DNA from: Lingula anatina
Taxonomy: Eukaryota > Brachiopoda > Lingulata > Lingulida > Lingulidae
Direction of reading: 5' to 3'
Assembly: GCF_001039355.2 (NCBI RefSeq)
Contig: NW_019774859.1
Span: forward strand, 1-64,000
Length of the DNA stretch: 64,000 bases
A model generated the notes under the pieces. It saw only the letters and a list, made by a program, of their open reading frames with translations, did no database searches and was not told the origin of the DNA. Below are positions 11,194-23,744 of this stretch, in pieces (positions within the stretch are counted from its first letter, which is position 1; each line of letters starts with the position of its first letter). A program made the position numbers and the translations under genes.

Positions 11194-13431
11194 TCATTTC
11201 TTATGAATATACTTATATATGGATATCTCACATCTGATAGTTACAACAACAAGTTCTCCGTTACTGTTAACATCAACTGATATAGGATGCCCAATGTCGT
11301 CACTCCTTGACAAAATATTATGTAGAAACCTTCCGTCTGAACCAAGGACAACCACCCTGTGATTACCGTAGTCAGCTATGAATATGTGTCCAAACTTATC
11401 TACGCACACTCCCCGTGGATAACTCAGTTGTCCGTCTTCACTTCCACTCTGACCTCGTGCTCCGTATTGGAACATGACGTCACCCTGGGGTGTCACTGCA
11501 TACACACAGTGGGCACTGTTGTCGCTGACTATGATTGCACTGATGCCGTGGTGGTATGCACAGCGCAGTGAACCTTTACTGCACATTGGGATAGGAATTC
11601 TGTTAACAAGTTGAAAAGATTTTATGTCGCACACACAGATGCACTGTGCACCGCCATCACACACGTACAGCTTACCCTCTGTACGGTCTACATTGACACC
11701 CCAGGGGTTAGACATATCACCCTGACCAAAACATCGGATAACCTGACCTGATGTTGAATACAGTCTGCAGTATTTATCTCTGCATGTGACCACGAATCTA
11801 TCGTTACTGACTGTAGTGATACACCTCGCCCCTCCCTCTATACTGATCTTACGATTACATTGACCTGTGATTGAGAATACGGACACTGTTCTACACCCGC
11901 TTAAGTCACCATGTAAAACTAAAAGACAACCGCCATCTGTGCACTGGATATCCCACAGCAAATCCTTAACATTAAAACGCACATTTCGCTCTGGTGCATG
12001 AGGCCATGTGACTTTCTGAAATTTCATGAGCTCGGGATAGTACGCTCTCTCTTGTTTCAAACTTCCAAAATGTGCATTCAAGGGACCGCGGTATGTTTTG
12101 GCCGTAATGGACCCTGTTTTGATGGACAGCTGTGGTTCAGGGATTTTAGGAAACTGTAGCATTACGTCCATTTCTGTTTGCCCTGGTGTAAATGTTATAT
12201 CGGTGATCTTGGTATCAAAGACTGGTTCTACTGTCTGTAACTCTTGGATTTTAGTTTGGAGTTTTTTAGAGTGGGTCTTGACCTCGGTGTCAGAACCGTA
12301 GTCTGTGAGCTGCTGAGCGAAATCACGAATGCTCTGAATTAAAATCTTGTTCATTTCTTGCCTGTCCTTTTCAGCTTCTAGATTCTTCAGCTGCGTGGAT
12401 GTGAGTGCCTTCACTTCTGTCATTATTTCCCTGCTTCTGCCATTTATAAATCTTTTCATTTCGGTGTAATCGGACTGTACTTTTGTTTCATAAGTTTCCA
12501 AATGCTGTTTGACAGTGGTCAAATATATGTCCGTCTGTTCACGTACGTCTTTCTCTAGTTGTTGATAATAATCTTTGATTTCTCTTTTAATGATTGCACT
12601 GTTTTCATCTATCTCCTTAGTCATAACTAAATTCTGAGAATCCACCAAACGAAGAACCTTCGTGTGATTTTCAGTCAGCCCGTCTTCGGTTTGCACAATG
12701 GCTTTTTCTGCCTTTTCAAAACGAAACAGTTTTTCTGTTGTAAGAAATTTAATCTTGTCTTGTATCAGATCTCGTTGAACTTTCACCTCATCCCCTACCT
12801 TTTTAAAGTCATGTTTACTGTGAGTTTCCAAAATACAATCTCTACATGCCACGGTGTCATCCTCTTCACAATAGAAAGTCAACAACTCGCCGTCGTGTTT
12901 GTCACAGTGTTGAGATTTATCCAATACATGGCGTAATTGTTCTCGCATGTTAGCTGGGTTAACTGACAAATCGACTTGTGACAGAGGCACTAACGAATGG
13001 CCCTTACAAGACGGGATTTTGTCATGAAACTCACGACATGTAGCGCACAGTTGGTTGGTTTCTGGACACCCTTGGCACATGAAAGTGGCCTCTTTATGGT
13101 TGCAATACTCACAAAGTCTCCCATCCGGAGCTTTCTGATCTTTCATGAAGTCTATTACTTTTCTCATGTAGAAGTTTCTCACGAGAGTTTCTAACCCACC
13201 TGGTGGTACGGGGGCCTCTTGGCGGCACACGGGACAGGAGAACTTGTTCTGGACACCATTCTTGGCTGTATGGTCAGCAATACATTCCAGGCAGAATGTG
13301 TGGTAACAGGGGAGCAATCTCGGGTCTTTATATTCCTTCAGGCATATATGACACGTTAAAAAGTTTTTACTGAAGACGCTACACATCTCTTTCGAAGCCA
13401 TTGACATGGTATAGGCGCCAAGAGTGGACAC
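11194..13431 (-). CDS. TRIM-NHL protein, copy a (745 aa, intronless)
   Basis: Seen: a C3HC4 RING at residues 27-69 (CHIC...PCYHTFCLEC...CPVC), B-box 1 at about 107-145 (CEYC...CQGC...CATC), B-box 2 at about 176-208 (CDKH...FYC...CRDC...HSKH), a Lys/Glu/Gln-rich coiled coil from about 210 to 390, and a C-terminal beta-propeller region from about 490 with NHL-type repeats, the clearest being PRGVCVDKFGHIFIADYGNH. TRIM-NHL proteins act as RING E3 ubiquitin ligases, several also binding RNA through the propeller; all RING zinc ligands are present. It is read from a single exon. Copies b and c (30014-32287, 36013-38217) are tandem paralogs on the same strand. Its actual substrate is unknown. Confidence 0.93.
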   Translation of the reverse strand: MSTLGAYTMSMASKEMCSVFSKNFLTCHICLKEYKDPRLLPCYHTFCLECIADHTAKNGVQNKFSCPVCRQEAPVPPGGLETLVRNFYMRKVIDFMKDQKAPDGRLCEYCNHKEATFMCQGCPETNQLCATCREFHDKIPSCKGHSLVPLSQVDLSVNPANMREQLRHVLDKSQHCDKHDGELLTFYCEEDDTVACRDCILETHSKHDFKKVGDEVKVQRDLIQDKIKFLTTEKLFRFEKAEKAIVQTEDGLTENHTKVLRLVDSQNLVMTKEIDENSAIIKREIKDYYQQLEKDVREQTDIYLTTVKQHLETYETKVQSDYTEMKRFINGRSREIMTEVKALTSTQLKNLEAEKDRQEMNKILIQSIRDFAQQLTDYGSDTEVKTHSKKLQTKIQELQTVEPVFDTKITDITFTPGQTEMDVMLQFPKIPEPQLSIKTGSITAKTYRGPLNAHFGSLKQERAYYPELMKFQKVTWPHAPERNVRFNVKDLLWDIQCTDGGCLLVLHGDLSGCRTVSVFSITGQCNRKISIEGGARCITTVSNDRFVVTCRDKYCRLYSTSGQVIRCFGQGDMSNPWGVNVDRTEGKLYVCDGGAQCICVCDIKSFQLVNRIPIPMCSKGSLRCAYHHGISAIIVSDNSAHCVYAVTPQGDVMFQYGARGQSGSEDGQLSYPRGVCVDKFGHIFIADYGNHRVVVLGSDGRFLHNILSRSDDIGHPISVDVNSNGELVVVTIRCEISIYKYIHKK

Positions 13432-16158
13432 AGCGCCCCGCCCCCTACATGCAGGCTTCCCCGCTCTACTACTGCCAGACCGCTGCGAAGGCTTTATATA
13501 TCATTTCATAGGCTATCTATACTGCTTCAAATTTGTCAACAATCAGGTGATGTTGTCAATAACGAGGACGGTGTCAAAGTCTACATAGTCAGAACGGCCC
13601 AACCCTATTATGATATACCAAGGCCATGGCGCATGTTAATAACTCTAAAGTATTGTTTGATAAAGTTATATATATTCACATCACAGTGAGGGTGATATCA
13701 AAGTACAGCGTGATTTATCAGTCATATGCTGCTAGCGGCAGTGAGCTGGTTGTTCCTGTCTGTGTGTGTGTGTTGGGGGGGGGGGGGGGGCGCTCTTAAT
13801 GGACGTGTTAACAGTCCTTATTTTGCTTGTCATCAAGTCAAATAGGATGGTGGCTTGACCAACCATCGTAGCACGAAAACAAGAATTAAAGTTACTTTTA
13901 ATATTGATGAATCATTTCACTTAATGAAATTGATAGGCTATAGATAAATGGATGGTGTTTCATTTATTAATAATCCACTGCCATTTCATTATCAAGTGAT
14001 ATCTAAATTGCAAGTCTTATATCTTCAGGGGTGACTAAAGGTTTTATCATGACAACACACATGACTGTTCTCGTTTTTTGCTCCTTGGTTTATTTATTTA
14101 GTTATTATTAATTAATTTTTTTTTTTGGGGGGGGGGGTGGAAACACGATGCGCTGAGGAAAGAACAACCATCCTTGAGACCTGATGAATGACTCATATCG
14201 AGGCAATATAACAACCTATGAATATATTATTCAGAAAATTAATATTGGTTCTTTGGATCGGTTCTATGCTCCTTTTAAATATATTTAACAAGAACATCTC
14301 ATCTGGACAAATATACGTATTATACCGTTTCATTTACTAACAAGAAAATTGATAAACTGACGTATTAAGAGGTCCAACGGTACCATAGTAACGTTTTGTC
14401 CACTTGTCGAAAAAGGATGCATTTCATGTATTTCGCGACAATAAACCTAAAGATACATCTAATATTTAATTATTTGTATTTGATCATTGAGTTGGATCTG
14501 TAGTCCCCCATCTAAACTAATATGGCACCAACTGCTGCGGCATGTATTTCAATAAAGCGTTTGGATTTATTTTCCGGGAAAAATTCAGTTAATCATAATT
14601 ATTCAAGGAAGCAAAAATACTAGTAGGTCAATGCTACTTTAACTACAAGGTTTGTCCACTAGTTAAAATTCTTTCAGTGGTAATTAATATGTTTAGGGTG
14701 AATAATACTGAAGAGGAAAACCTCCGCCTGTCCCTGCAAAATATATAAAAATACAGCTGGTAACGACAAGCCACGATGTTAATGCTGCTGTTGTCTGGAT
14801 AGAGCTGGTAACGTCAACGGAAAGCCAAGGCGTTAACGCTGCTATTATAGCATTTAGGGCTTTTGTTAAAAGTGCATCAGTGCTACCGATTCAGCTGCTC
14901 TTCTGCCACCATTACAACTTGTCCCCTTTGCATGAGAATTGTTGATAAACTGAAATTGCAATTATGTCCATGTCAACTATTTATAACAGAGCTTAAATAA
15001 TGTACAAAATTTAAAGTGGCAAAGCCTTATATTACATACGTGAACACATAAACAACCTACGTTGCCACCAGCAGTAGAACTAACACAGAGAATGTGCCCA
15101 TTTTATAATTGTCTGCAATACACAAATTTTTTCAGTTCATCGATTTCATTTGTGATTTATTCTGTGCTTTTCTTCAAAATGTAGCATATTTTGACTCTGC
15201 ATGTTTACAACTGAAAACGGTCGTTTTCATTTCTCAACTTATTGAAAATCACCCCCATGACTTCAAGTAATGAATGGATGAAGATTTTGCATCAACGGAT
15301 TGCATGCTTGGTGTTCGGGTTTATACATGGACAACATCCTCGGCTTTGAGTCTTAAAACTGTAATATTGAAAGCGTCATGAAAAAAATTCTATGAGAATT
15401 GTCAACAAGATAAAAACACATTCATTCCGAGTATATAATGGAGCGATTTAATATCCGTGATTTGCCTCCTCTATGACAAGGGCGGATCCTTATTAGGCAC
15501 CCATTCTCCCCTCCCGTCCCCCCACCCCCACAAAAAAATGTTTTACCCTACATAGGACCCCTGATATCCATTCCAAGGACATCCATTCCTCTCACAGCGG
15601 ACGGCGGGACGCAAGCTCAGGAACATCAGTTATTGATTGAATTCGACGGTTGAGTGAACCATAGCAGTCTCCAACTAATTTTTTTATCTCGATTTCTTTT
15701 AAATGATATATTAGACAACTTGATAATGTTGTGTGTGACACAGTTAACAGACGGCTTTGCTTTCAACCACAATGTCTTAGCTAGCTTGCGACCCTCCCTC
15801 TCACGACCCCTCCCTCTTGGGGTCCTGGTAGTCCTGTGTGCATTTTGAATTTAAAAACAAATAGAATTATGCCCAGTGAGAGGAAGCTGAGGTCCTGCTC
15901 GTATTTCCTTTCACTTGGTACTATATTTCGTAGTCCCATCAAGACTGTGCACTGTTTGTTTAATAATGTCCGGAGCGACTTCACCGTCGACATTAAAATT
16001 GCAAAGACTACTGAAAACAAAAGCTGTTCTGCTGTCGATCGCGTTTATTTACAATTTGCGAAAACTGAGCCTCATTGGTAAACAAAATGATAACATTAAA
16101 GCAATTCACATCTTCAAGACTCGTTAGATTTTACTTCTAAAATATCAGGGTGTTTACT
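13432..16158. other. Intergenic: 5' flank of TRIM-a and start of the next duplicated block
   Basis: No gene was seen. About 13520-13740 is repeated upstream of TRIM-b at 32380-32590, and 14890-15410 resembles 32770-33150. From about 15790 to 16150 the sequence matches the 3' flanks of TRIM-a and TRIM-c, so it is the 3' flank of TRIM-b interrupted by the retroelement that starts at 16159. G-runs occur near 13778 and 14127. Confidence 0.55.
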
Positions 16159-16692
16159 ATAGTACCTTTTATTCCGCCAGTACTATAAATGAAGAACATA
16201 CATCTTTTGGGAGCCTAAAAGATTTATTCGTATATTCTTATTTTCCAGTTACAATGTATTCTCTTTTATCCTATAGATCATCATTCCAATGTCATGATGT
16301 ATCACAAAGTCTTTCTCCTACATTACCTTATTTGGTAATGTAATAATTCCTCAGCTCTTACACAATGTCTATGATTATCCCTTTTTCCATAACTTTCCAT
16401 CATTACGTCATTACCAAAATATAATCATTCTCTTATTAGGCAATGGTATGTTACTTGACCTTAGGTCGCCATTTCTATTAATACACATTTTTCATTGTAT
16501 CATCCTGAAGGAATGATAACTATACTCCCTTATTCTTTTTTTATTATTGAACAACACATGCACTCTTTAACTCTCTTACTTACACTGTTTATCCTCTTAA
16601 CAAATGTATATTGTATCAATTATAAAAGGTACAATGTATTCATTACGATCACAACTTTGTATCTGTACTTTTAATCATTTTCATTACGATAT
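16159..16692 (-). repeat. 3' LTR of retroelement A
   Basis: 534 bp, matching 29105-29638 except for six substitutions. Its outer edge (16159) adjoins TACT, repeated after the other LTR. On the - strand the bases just inside it (complement of 16693-16705) are purine-rich, AAAAGAGGGTGT, and are the polypurine-tract candidate. Confidence 0.93.
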
Positions 16693-18098
16693 ACACCCTC
16701 TTTTCAAATAAATTCGTCCTCGAATTCCCTTTTTTTTATTACGATATACATTCTCTCTATTTTATTGAATGTAGAAGCACAAGCATTGCATAACTAAAAA
16801 AAAACTATTTAAAAATTTTAAAATACTGTCATTAGACTTAATAATATGGTATAATATATATATATATATATATATAGTTATTTAGTTGACATGAAACAAT
16901 GAATATATTAGAAAGGATAAATAATAATAATCAAATTTTGCGATACGCGTGGATGCGTAATGTATTTTCCTTTATTGTCTTTAATGTGCGGCCCAAGAAT
17001 ACACATGCTGAACTTTATTAATAATTTTGTGTAACTTTAACATGTAATTCTCTTATTATGGCTCTGACACATTTTTATAATATTTTCTTAAATACACTAC
17101 GTTGGATTATAGGGTCATGACTCCTTTTCGAATATACAGCCATCATCACCAACATTGTGACCAGCACATTGTCCGTGGTGAAAATCTGCATTTCGTTTGT
17201 TATTATCATCCATACTGTAGTGTTTTCCTTAATGGTTGTGAATAACCACTATTTATAATACATTTACGTACATCCACAATTTGTTGATATTCAAAAACAA
17301 TAATTCCTTTAAAAATTTATATTTGTTGTTCCATGTCATCTTGCTTTCTAAAACAGAAATTAATTCCAATACATTAATTTGCATGCAATTTAGTCTACTG
17401 CTAATAATATATCGTTATAAAGTGTATAAAGTCTAAGGTAACAACAATATACTTACATGTATATTATTTAATAGTAATTCTTAACATATTACGCAATATG
17501 TTAATGACATTTAAATCATTAACCATTTGTCAAGGATATAATTTTTTTATAATTTGAATGATTAAATTAAAGTTCATTCAATGAAAATAATGTTTATTCT
17601 GCATCATTTACAACAAAATAAACGTCTAGTCCGTGTTTGTGACTATTCTTGTGAATAAATGTCCACAATTTCCTGTATATTCACTAATATCCAATTGGAC
17701 ATCTCCACTAATATTTCCATTATAAATCATTCATAAATGTCAATTAAATATGAAATTATGTCATATTCATTCACTGAATAATTCATTGTGACAATAGTAA
17801 TAATATAATATACTTATATGTATGTACATTAAAAGTCAATGTTCATTTGTTCCAACATTTTGTCTCTGGAACAGAGTTCATTACATTTCATGTAAAATCA
17901 GTTCATTTCATTTCAGTGTCATATGTCCATCTGAATTTATTAATTATTGGTACATTCCATACACATAAACACATTTAACATAAATAATATTTCTAAATAC
18001 AAACTGTCGTACACACATCATGAATGCAATTGCTTTGCTCCGTAATTTTACTATGCCGTTCTTTTAAAATTTGATGGTTTGAGAATATCAAGTTATAT
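16693..18098 (-). other. 3' untranslated internal region of retroelement A
   Basis: About 1.4 kb between the env stop and the 3' LTR. It is AT-rich, with a short (TA)n run near 16853-16876, and no coding frame was recognised on either strand. A candidate polypurine tract adjoins the LTR at 16693-16705. Confidence 0.5.
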
Positions 18099-20259
18099 TT
18101 AAGATTCTAAGTTTGATCCGGTGCACGTTTGTGGACAATATCGAATGTAGGATAACATTCCAGCATGTTTAATGGCTAAAAATTTGTAAAATTCGCGATC
18201 AATAATTTTGTTTAATTGTATTGCTTTTATAAACGAAATCGGAACACGTGCTGGTAGTTGTATTGTCTGACCAGTTACGTAGTTTGTTATCACCAAATCG
18301 TGCCAATCAATCAATAAATTTGATCTAATTTTACCTTCAATTTGCAAAATATCAGAGATCTGCGTCATATAAAAATGCCAGGAATGAGGACTTCCATTCA
18401 GTTGAATAATAGGAATAGTAATGCATCGTTGGTCATTGGCAATTTCTAAAATAAGAAGTGCCTTGTGGAAGATGCATAATTTCTTAATAATTTTATCTCG
18501 TATCCAAACTATAGCCAAAATTACACAAACACATGCAATTAGAAATGTTATGAAGGAATATGGATCATCACAAGTTGTTTGTACTTCATAATTAATTTTT
18601 GTAGTTGTACCCAATATCCATGTTGGTACAGTTGGCATCGCTTCACCTGTATTAACATTTTTAAGGGTCATCGCTGTTAACGTTAAAATGCGAATCTTGA
18701 TACATAAGTAGATCACAACGAGCATAATCGCACTCGAAACTGCTAAGGAAATCCAAACTAAAAATTGTTTTGAATTTGATGGAAGCAAAATCTCATTTGC
18801 TGCAATAGCATCTGCCATTGAAGAATACATTCTTTCATTGTGTTTTGCTGCTTGAGCTAGTTTTCTTAAATTCAAATTTCGAAAAATCTTGTTGGTACAT
18901 GTGTAATCTGGAAGAATTAGTATCAAGGGGTTGAGAAAAGAAATCATTACTTCCTATTTGTGATATTTCTTTATTGGAATAAAAATATTGCAGTAAACCA
19001 AGATTAACAGGGTGTAATTTTGTAATTGATGTATCATTCTTGCAATCATAAACACGAGGAGGCAAATAAAAACTATCTAAGGTTAAACCGCAAAAAAATG
19101 AGTAATGTATCACACAATATTGACAGCCTAGTTGGGAAGTAGTACTTGTAGGGCACTCCACTGTTATATCAGTGATATTATATAACAACAATTTTCCTGT
19201 TGATAATTCGCGCACGTTGGGTTGAACGACATTACGCAGAAAACGGAAATTACAAGTTTCAGTAATAACGTCTGACAAGTCAAAAAATAATGCTGTAACA
19301 CAGGAGAAATGCGTCGCAGTCCTGAAAGGATACACGAAAGGACATAATTTGACATGATCTCCATGACATTTCTTCCAGGTAGGATTATTCATGGGAAATA
19401 ATGTTGTTTATCGTGAGAAATAGCCAAATATTTTGGTAGATCCAGTATTTGTGAAGCGTGGTTTGTAGATTGATTTAAAGGAACGGGGAATGTTTTTACT
19501 TCATAAACATCTAATGTATGGGGATAGGCAGAAATAGGAATTTGTAGGTTAATGAATAATGAATTTTTGTGTTTTCCATATGTAAACTGTCCTTCCTTGA
19601 AATAATATTTAGGATTTCAATAAATAACATGTAGCGGATTGATCGTTTTCTGTGCTTCCTTTTCAATTTGATTAATAATCTGTTTTAAATGCTCTTGGGA
19701 AACCAACAATGGCGATAATTGCCCTTTTGTCAACTGTAAACATCCTAACAATACGTTGTTAAACGCAAACATTAATTGAGAATTTGCCATTTTTTCATGC
19801 ATAAATATTCTTGATAAATGGAATACAATACTCCTTGCCTTATCACTTTGCTGTAATTGTGAACATTATTGTTTTGATAAATTATAATTACGAACAACGG
19901 CTTTTTTCATGTTTTCCATTCTGTGGTCTACGTTGTGCATAAACGAGGATAATTCGTGTCCTTGCACTTCAAACCTTTTTTCGTTTGTTTTTATAAACAG
20001 CTTAACATATTTACGTAGTTCATCTACATCTGATTCACTTGATACTCCAAACAAATTTTTAAAGAAATTTGATTGAATGAAATTTGAGAACGGGACTGAT
20101 CTTTCATTTCAATATCAGGTAACATATCATATATTGCATTTAAAGTGATGTTTAAATCGTGTACCGTCTGACTTTTCATTGACATCAAGGTTTCTAGGCC
20201 CTTGTGAATGTAATAATAACAATACATATACTCTTGATTAGGACAAGGTGACTTAATAT
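18099..20259 (-). pseudogene. env: env of retroelement A, middle and C-terminal part (broken)
   Basis: Homologous over its length to the more intact env frame at 20921-22412. The C-terminal frame (18099-18947) holds a strong membrane segment (FLVWISLAVSSAIMLVVIY) and a second hydrophobic stretch, as expected for a class I-type envelope transmembrane subunit and tail. Breaks seen against the better copy: a frame change near 18850-18880, a one-base deletion near 19393, a stop near 19618, a stop near 19869, and a rearranged cleavage/fusion-peptide region near 20060-20085. The 5' end of the gene lies beyond the nested LTR, at 23745-23964. This copy cannot encode a full envelope protein. Confidence 0.82.
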
Positions 20260-20712
20260 TGTTACGGGTCAGAGTACCCAATGCCAGCAAAAATCAATGA
20301 CAAAAGATTTAAAGAAGTTTTAATATTTTATTAAAACTAAATAAACTAATGACAATAACAATAAGCTATTCTTAATACACAAATAAACCTATCTGAAAGC
20401 ATGAAGTGTCCTGTGTGAAAGTCCGATGTGAATCCGTCGACTGGAGAGTGAATGGAGATAAATCGGCTCAAAGTTCAGTGAAAGTGTCCGATGAAATCCC
20501 ACAGTAATTACGATGCAAGTTCCAGTAGAAAATATGAGTGTCGGTTCAGTGGTAAATAAGTTCCAAAAAGAATATTCTCCTTCAAAAAGTCCCAAAACAA
20601 AACTCCGTCTCCTATCCGTTCATATTCCAGCGTCTGTCTAAACTAACGCTCTCGAGATACTCATGCTCTCGCGATATGGTGACGTCATAAGCTGACCTAC
20701 TTATACACAACA
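20260..20712 (-). repeat. 453-bp LTR of a second retroelement (B) nested in env of A
   Basis: It begins TGTTACGGGTC and ends ACACAACA on the + strand, giving perfect TGTT/AACA ends. Read on the - strand it has a TATAAG motif close to its 5' end, a TGACGTCA CRE-like site and a later AATAAA, which sets the orientation. ATAT precedes it (20256-20259) and ATAT follows the partner LTR end at 23744. Two further bases (CC) before the gap are not the target duplication, so it continues into an internal region and is not a solo LTR. Confidence 0.75.
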
Positions 20713-20714
20713 CC

Positions 20715-20920
20715 NNNNNNNNNNNNNNNNNNNNNNNNNNNNNNNNNNNNNNNNNNNNNNNNNNNNNNNNNNNNNNNNNNNNNNNNNNNNNNNNNNNNNN
20801 NNNNNNNNNNNNNNNNNNNNNNNNNNNNNNNNNNNNNNNNNNNNNNNNNNNNNNNNNNNNNNNNNNNNNNNNNNNNNNNNNNNNNNNNNNNNNNNNNNNN
20901 NNNNNNNNNNNNNNNNNNNN
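20715..20920. other. Assembly gap (206 N)
   Basis: A run of N separates the LTR of element B from a piece of another copy of element A. The internal part of element B is expected here but is not in the sequence. Confidence 0.97.
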
Positions 20921-22412
20921 GTAAACCAAGATTAACAGGGTGTAATTTTGTAATTGATGTATCATTCTTGCAATCATAAACACGCGGAGGCAAATAAAAA
21001 CTATCTAAGGTTAAACCGCAAAAACATGAGTAATGTATCACACAATATTGACAGCCTGGTTGGGAAGTAGTACTTGTAGGGCACTCCACTGTTATATCAG
21101 TGATATTATATAACAACAATTTTCCTATTGATAATTCGCGCACGTTGGGTTGAACGACATTATGCAGAAAACGGAAATTACAAGTTTCAGTAATAACGTC
21201 TGACAAGTCAAAAAATAATGCTGTAACACAGGAGAAATGCGTCGCAGTCCTGAAAGGATACACGAAAGGACATAATTTGACATGATCTCCATGACATTTC
21301 TTCCAGGTAGGATTATTCATGGGAAAATAATGTTGTTTATCGTGAGAAATAGCCAAATATTTTGGTAGATCCAGTATTTGTGAAGCGTGGTTTGTAGATT
21401 GATTTAAAGGAACGGGGAATGTTTTTACTTCATAAACATCTAATGTATGGGGATAAGCAGAAATAGGAATTTGTAGGTTAATGAATAATGAATTTTTGTG
21501 TTTTCCATATGTAAACTGTCCTTCCTTGAAGTAATATTTAGGATTTGAATAAATAACATGTAGCGGATTGATCGTTTTCTGTGCTTCCTTTTCAATTTGA
21601 TTAATGATCTGTTTTAAATGCTCTTGGGAAACCAACAATGGCGATAATTGCCCTTTTGTCAACTGTAAACATCCTAACAATACGTTGTTAAACGCAAACA
21701 TTAATTGAGAATTTGCCATATTTTCATGCATAAATATTCTTGATAAATGGAATACAATACTCCTTGCCGTATCACTTTGCTGTAATTGTGAACGTAATTG
21801 TTTTGATAAATTATAATTACGAACAACGGCCTTTTTCATGTTTTCCATTCTGTGGTCTACGTTGTGCATAAACGAGGATAATTCGTGTCCTTGTACTTCA
21901 AACCTTTTTTCGTTTGTTTTTATAAACAGCTTAACATATTTACGTAGTTCATCTACATCTGATTCACTTGATACTCCAAACAAATTTTTAAAGAAATTTC
22001 CCAATGGTAACAATGATCTTTGAGAACGGGACTGATCTTTCATTTCAATATCAGGTAACATATCATATATTGCATTTAAAGTGATGTTTAAATCGTGTAC
22101 CGTCTGACTTTTCATTGACATCAAGGTTTCCAGGCCCTTGTGAATGTAATAATAACAATACATATACTCTTGATTAGGACAAGGTGACTTAATATTCTCT
22201 ACTTCATGCAATCTAGGTAAATCTAACTTGAATGTATGTTTCCAATATCCAACTCCGGTAATCATTCTAGTAATTGGTTTAAATTCTACACCATAATTAA
22301 TACGCTGTTCTGCTACACTCACTGTAACTGTCAACATACAAATGGTGATGAGAATCTTCATAACCAGTCCATTAAAGTTCAGGATTTTAGGGAATATGCA
22401 GAAATTGGTCAA
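20921..22412 (-). CDS. env: env of a second copy of retroelement A (open, C-terminus lost in gap)
   Basis: One open frame; the likely true start is the second Met (near 22361), which opens a signal peptide (MKILITICMLTVTVSVAEQ). About 110 residues further on, a basic RSQR site precedes a Gly/Phe/Leu-rich stretch (LLPLGNFFKNLFG), the layout of a protease-cleaved fusion peptide in baculovirus-F/errantivirus-type envelopes. Many cysteines and N-glycosylation motifs follow. The frame runs into the N gap before the membrane anchor. This segment duplicates sequence at 18990-20259 and 23745-23964 at roughly 98-99% identity by eye, so it is another copy or haplotype, probably misplaced in the scaffold. 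Family assignment is by layout, not by a search. Confidence 0.75.
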
Positions 22413-22593
22413 CCGTGGCTCATCTAGAGAAAGATAAGAAATATTTGATAGTAAGAGAAAGTAGGTGAAAGTTTGCGCATAGCCTTAGTTAATCATATCT
22501 AAATTATCCCTAAAATTTTCTTCTCAATTAACTTTAATGAGATTTAAATAAAATTTCGTCTATTAATCATACATTCTTTTCTATATTTACTAA

Positions 22594-23708
22594 CTATTCT
22601 TTACTTTTCTTCTTTCTTTTTCGTTGACCTTGTAATGTTCTGTTTATGTGAAAATCTCGTTTTAACGCATCTGATATATTTTCTTCTGGTTCCCATGTAG
22701 GCGTTTTGTAATTTTTCCATTTCACTTTGTAATGTCTTTTCTTGTTGATGTTTTTACAACATAATAACCTTTCAACTTCATACCATTCGTCTTCATTCAC
22801 ATCATTTGTTTGGGCTTGCTCTTTATCATTCGATGCGTTTTGTGATTCACTGTCCTTTGCTAACACTTCTTGGGTTATCTTATTTTCTTCACTTTTGCTC
22901 TCACTAACTTTTCTATAGCGTGTATAATCTCTAGGGTCATAGTACTGTTTTAATCTATTTGCATGAACAGGAGATGATAATTCTTTATGAGTTGTGCAGT
23001 CTCTCAGAATATATGTATAACCTGTCGATAACACTTTTGTTATGTAATAAGGACCTTTATATTTCACATGCAATTTTGAACTCAATCCTTTTGGTGTCAA
23101 AGGTGTGTATACCCACACTCTATCTCCTATTCTAAATGTTGGTACCTTCGTTTTTTTATCATAATTCTTTTTATAAACTTTCTGTGCTGTTTCTTTGTTT
23201 TTCGTGGCAATTTCCCTAGCTATCTCTAAATTTTCTTGTAGTTCTTTAATATATTGATGCATATTCTGTACAGGTTTATCTTCAGCTAAGATATCTGTAT
23301 CTAAAGGTGTACGCATTTCTTTTCCAAAAACTAAATAATATGGTGAATATTTAGTAGATTGTGTACACGGTGTCATTCTCAATGCCATCATTACTCCAGG
23401 TAATATATCAGGCCAATTCATTTGGTCTTTCTCACAGTATGCTCTCAACGTTTGCGCAATAATAGAATTTGTTCTCTCACATACGGCATTTGTTTGAGGA
23501 TGCCATGCACTCGTATGATACCGTTTTATATGAAACAATTTGCATAAAGATTGAATTATCAAGGATAGGAAATTCTTTCCGCGATCTGAAATCAAATATT
23601 TCGGACAACCATAACGTGTAAATACATCACGGTAAAGTGCCATTGCAATTTCTTTTGCTTCCTGTGTTTTCAAAGGAATTGCTTCAGAAAAATTTGAAAA
23701 AGCGCACG
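22594..23708 (-). CDS. pol: Integrase catalytic part and chromodomain of the second copy of A (5'-truncated)
   Basis: Open frame starting mid-integrase (CAFSNFSEAIPLKTQ). It keeps the second and third residues of the DDE triad (SDRGKNF and NAVCERTNS), then the GPY/F-type region (YKGPYYITKVL), and ends with a chromodomain (EVERLLCCKNINKKRHYKVKW...WEPEENI), followed by a Lys/Arg-rich tail. A C-terminal chromodomain is typical of chromoviruses and related Ty3/Gypsy lineages and steers insertion through histone marks. The frame is cut at an N (23709) where the sequence jumps into LTR B. Intact here, whereas the matching part at 24146-25509 has a stop, a frameshift and a small deletion. Confidence 0.82.
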
Positions 23709-23709
23709 N
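23709..23709. other. Single N at a scaffold join
   Basis: The base joins integrase sequence on its left to the last 35 bases of LTR B on its right. Neither flank continues across it in any other copy in the window, so this is a join and not a natural boundary. Confidence 0.8.
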
Positions 23710-23744
23710 GGTGACGTCATAAGCTGACCTACTTATACACAACA
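23710..23744 (-). repeat. Terminal 35 bp of the partner LTR of retroelement B
   Basis: Matches 20678-20712 exactly by eye, including the ACACAACA end, and is followed directly by ATAT (23745-23748), the same four bases that precede the other LTR of B. It is therefore the outer end of the second LTR; the rest of that LTR is absent from the assembly. Confidence 0.8.

Noticed and set aside
20260-20712. Solo LTR
   Set aside because: A solo LTR would be followed directly by its target duplication; here CC and then the gap follow, and the partner end with ATAT is 3 kb away.
20612-22412. Frames passing through the 206-base N gap
   Set aside because: N codons were translated as X; nothing supports continuity across the gap.
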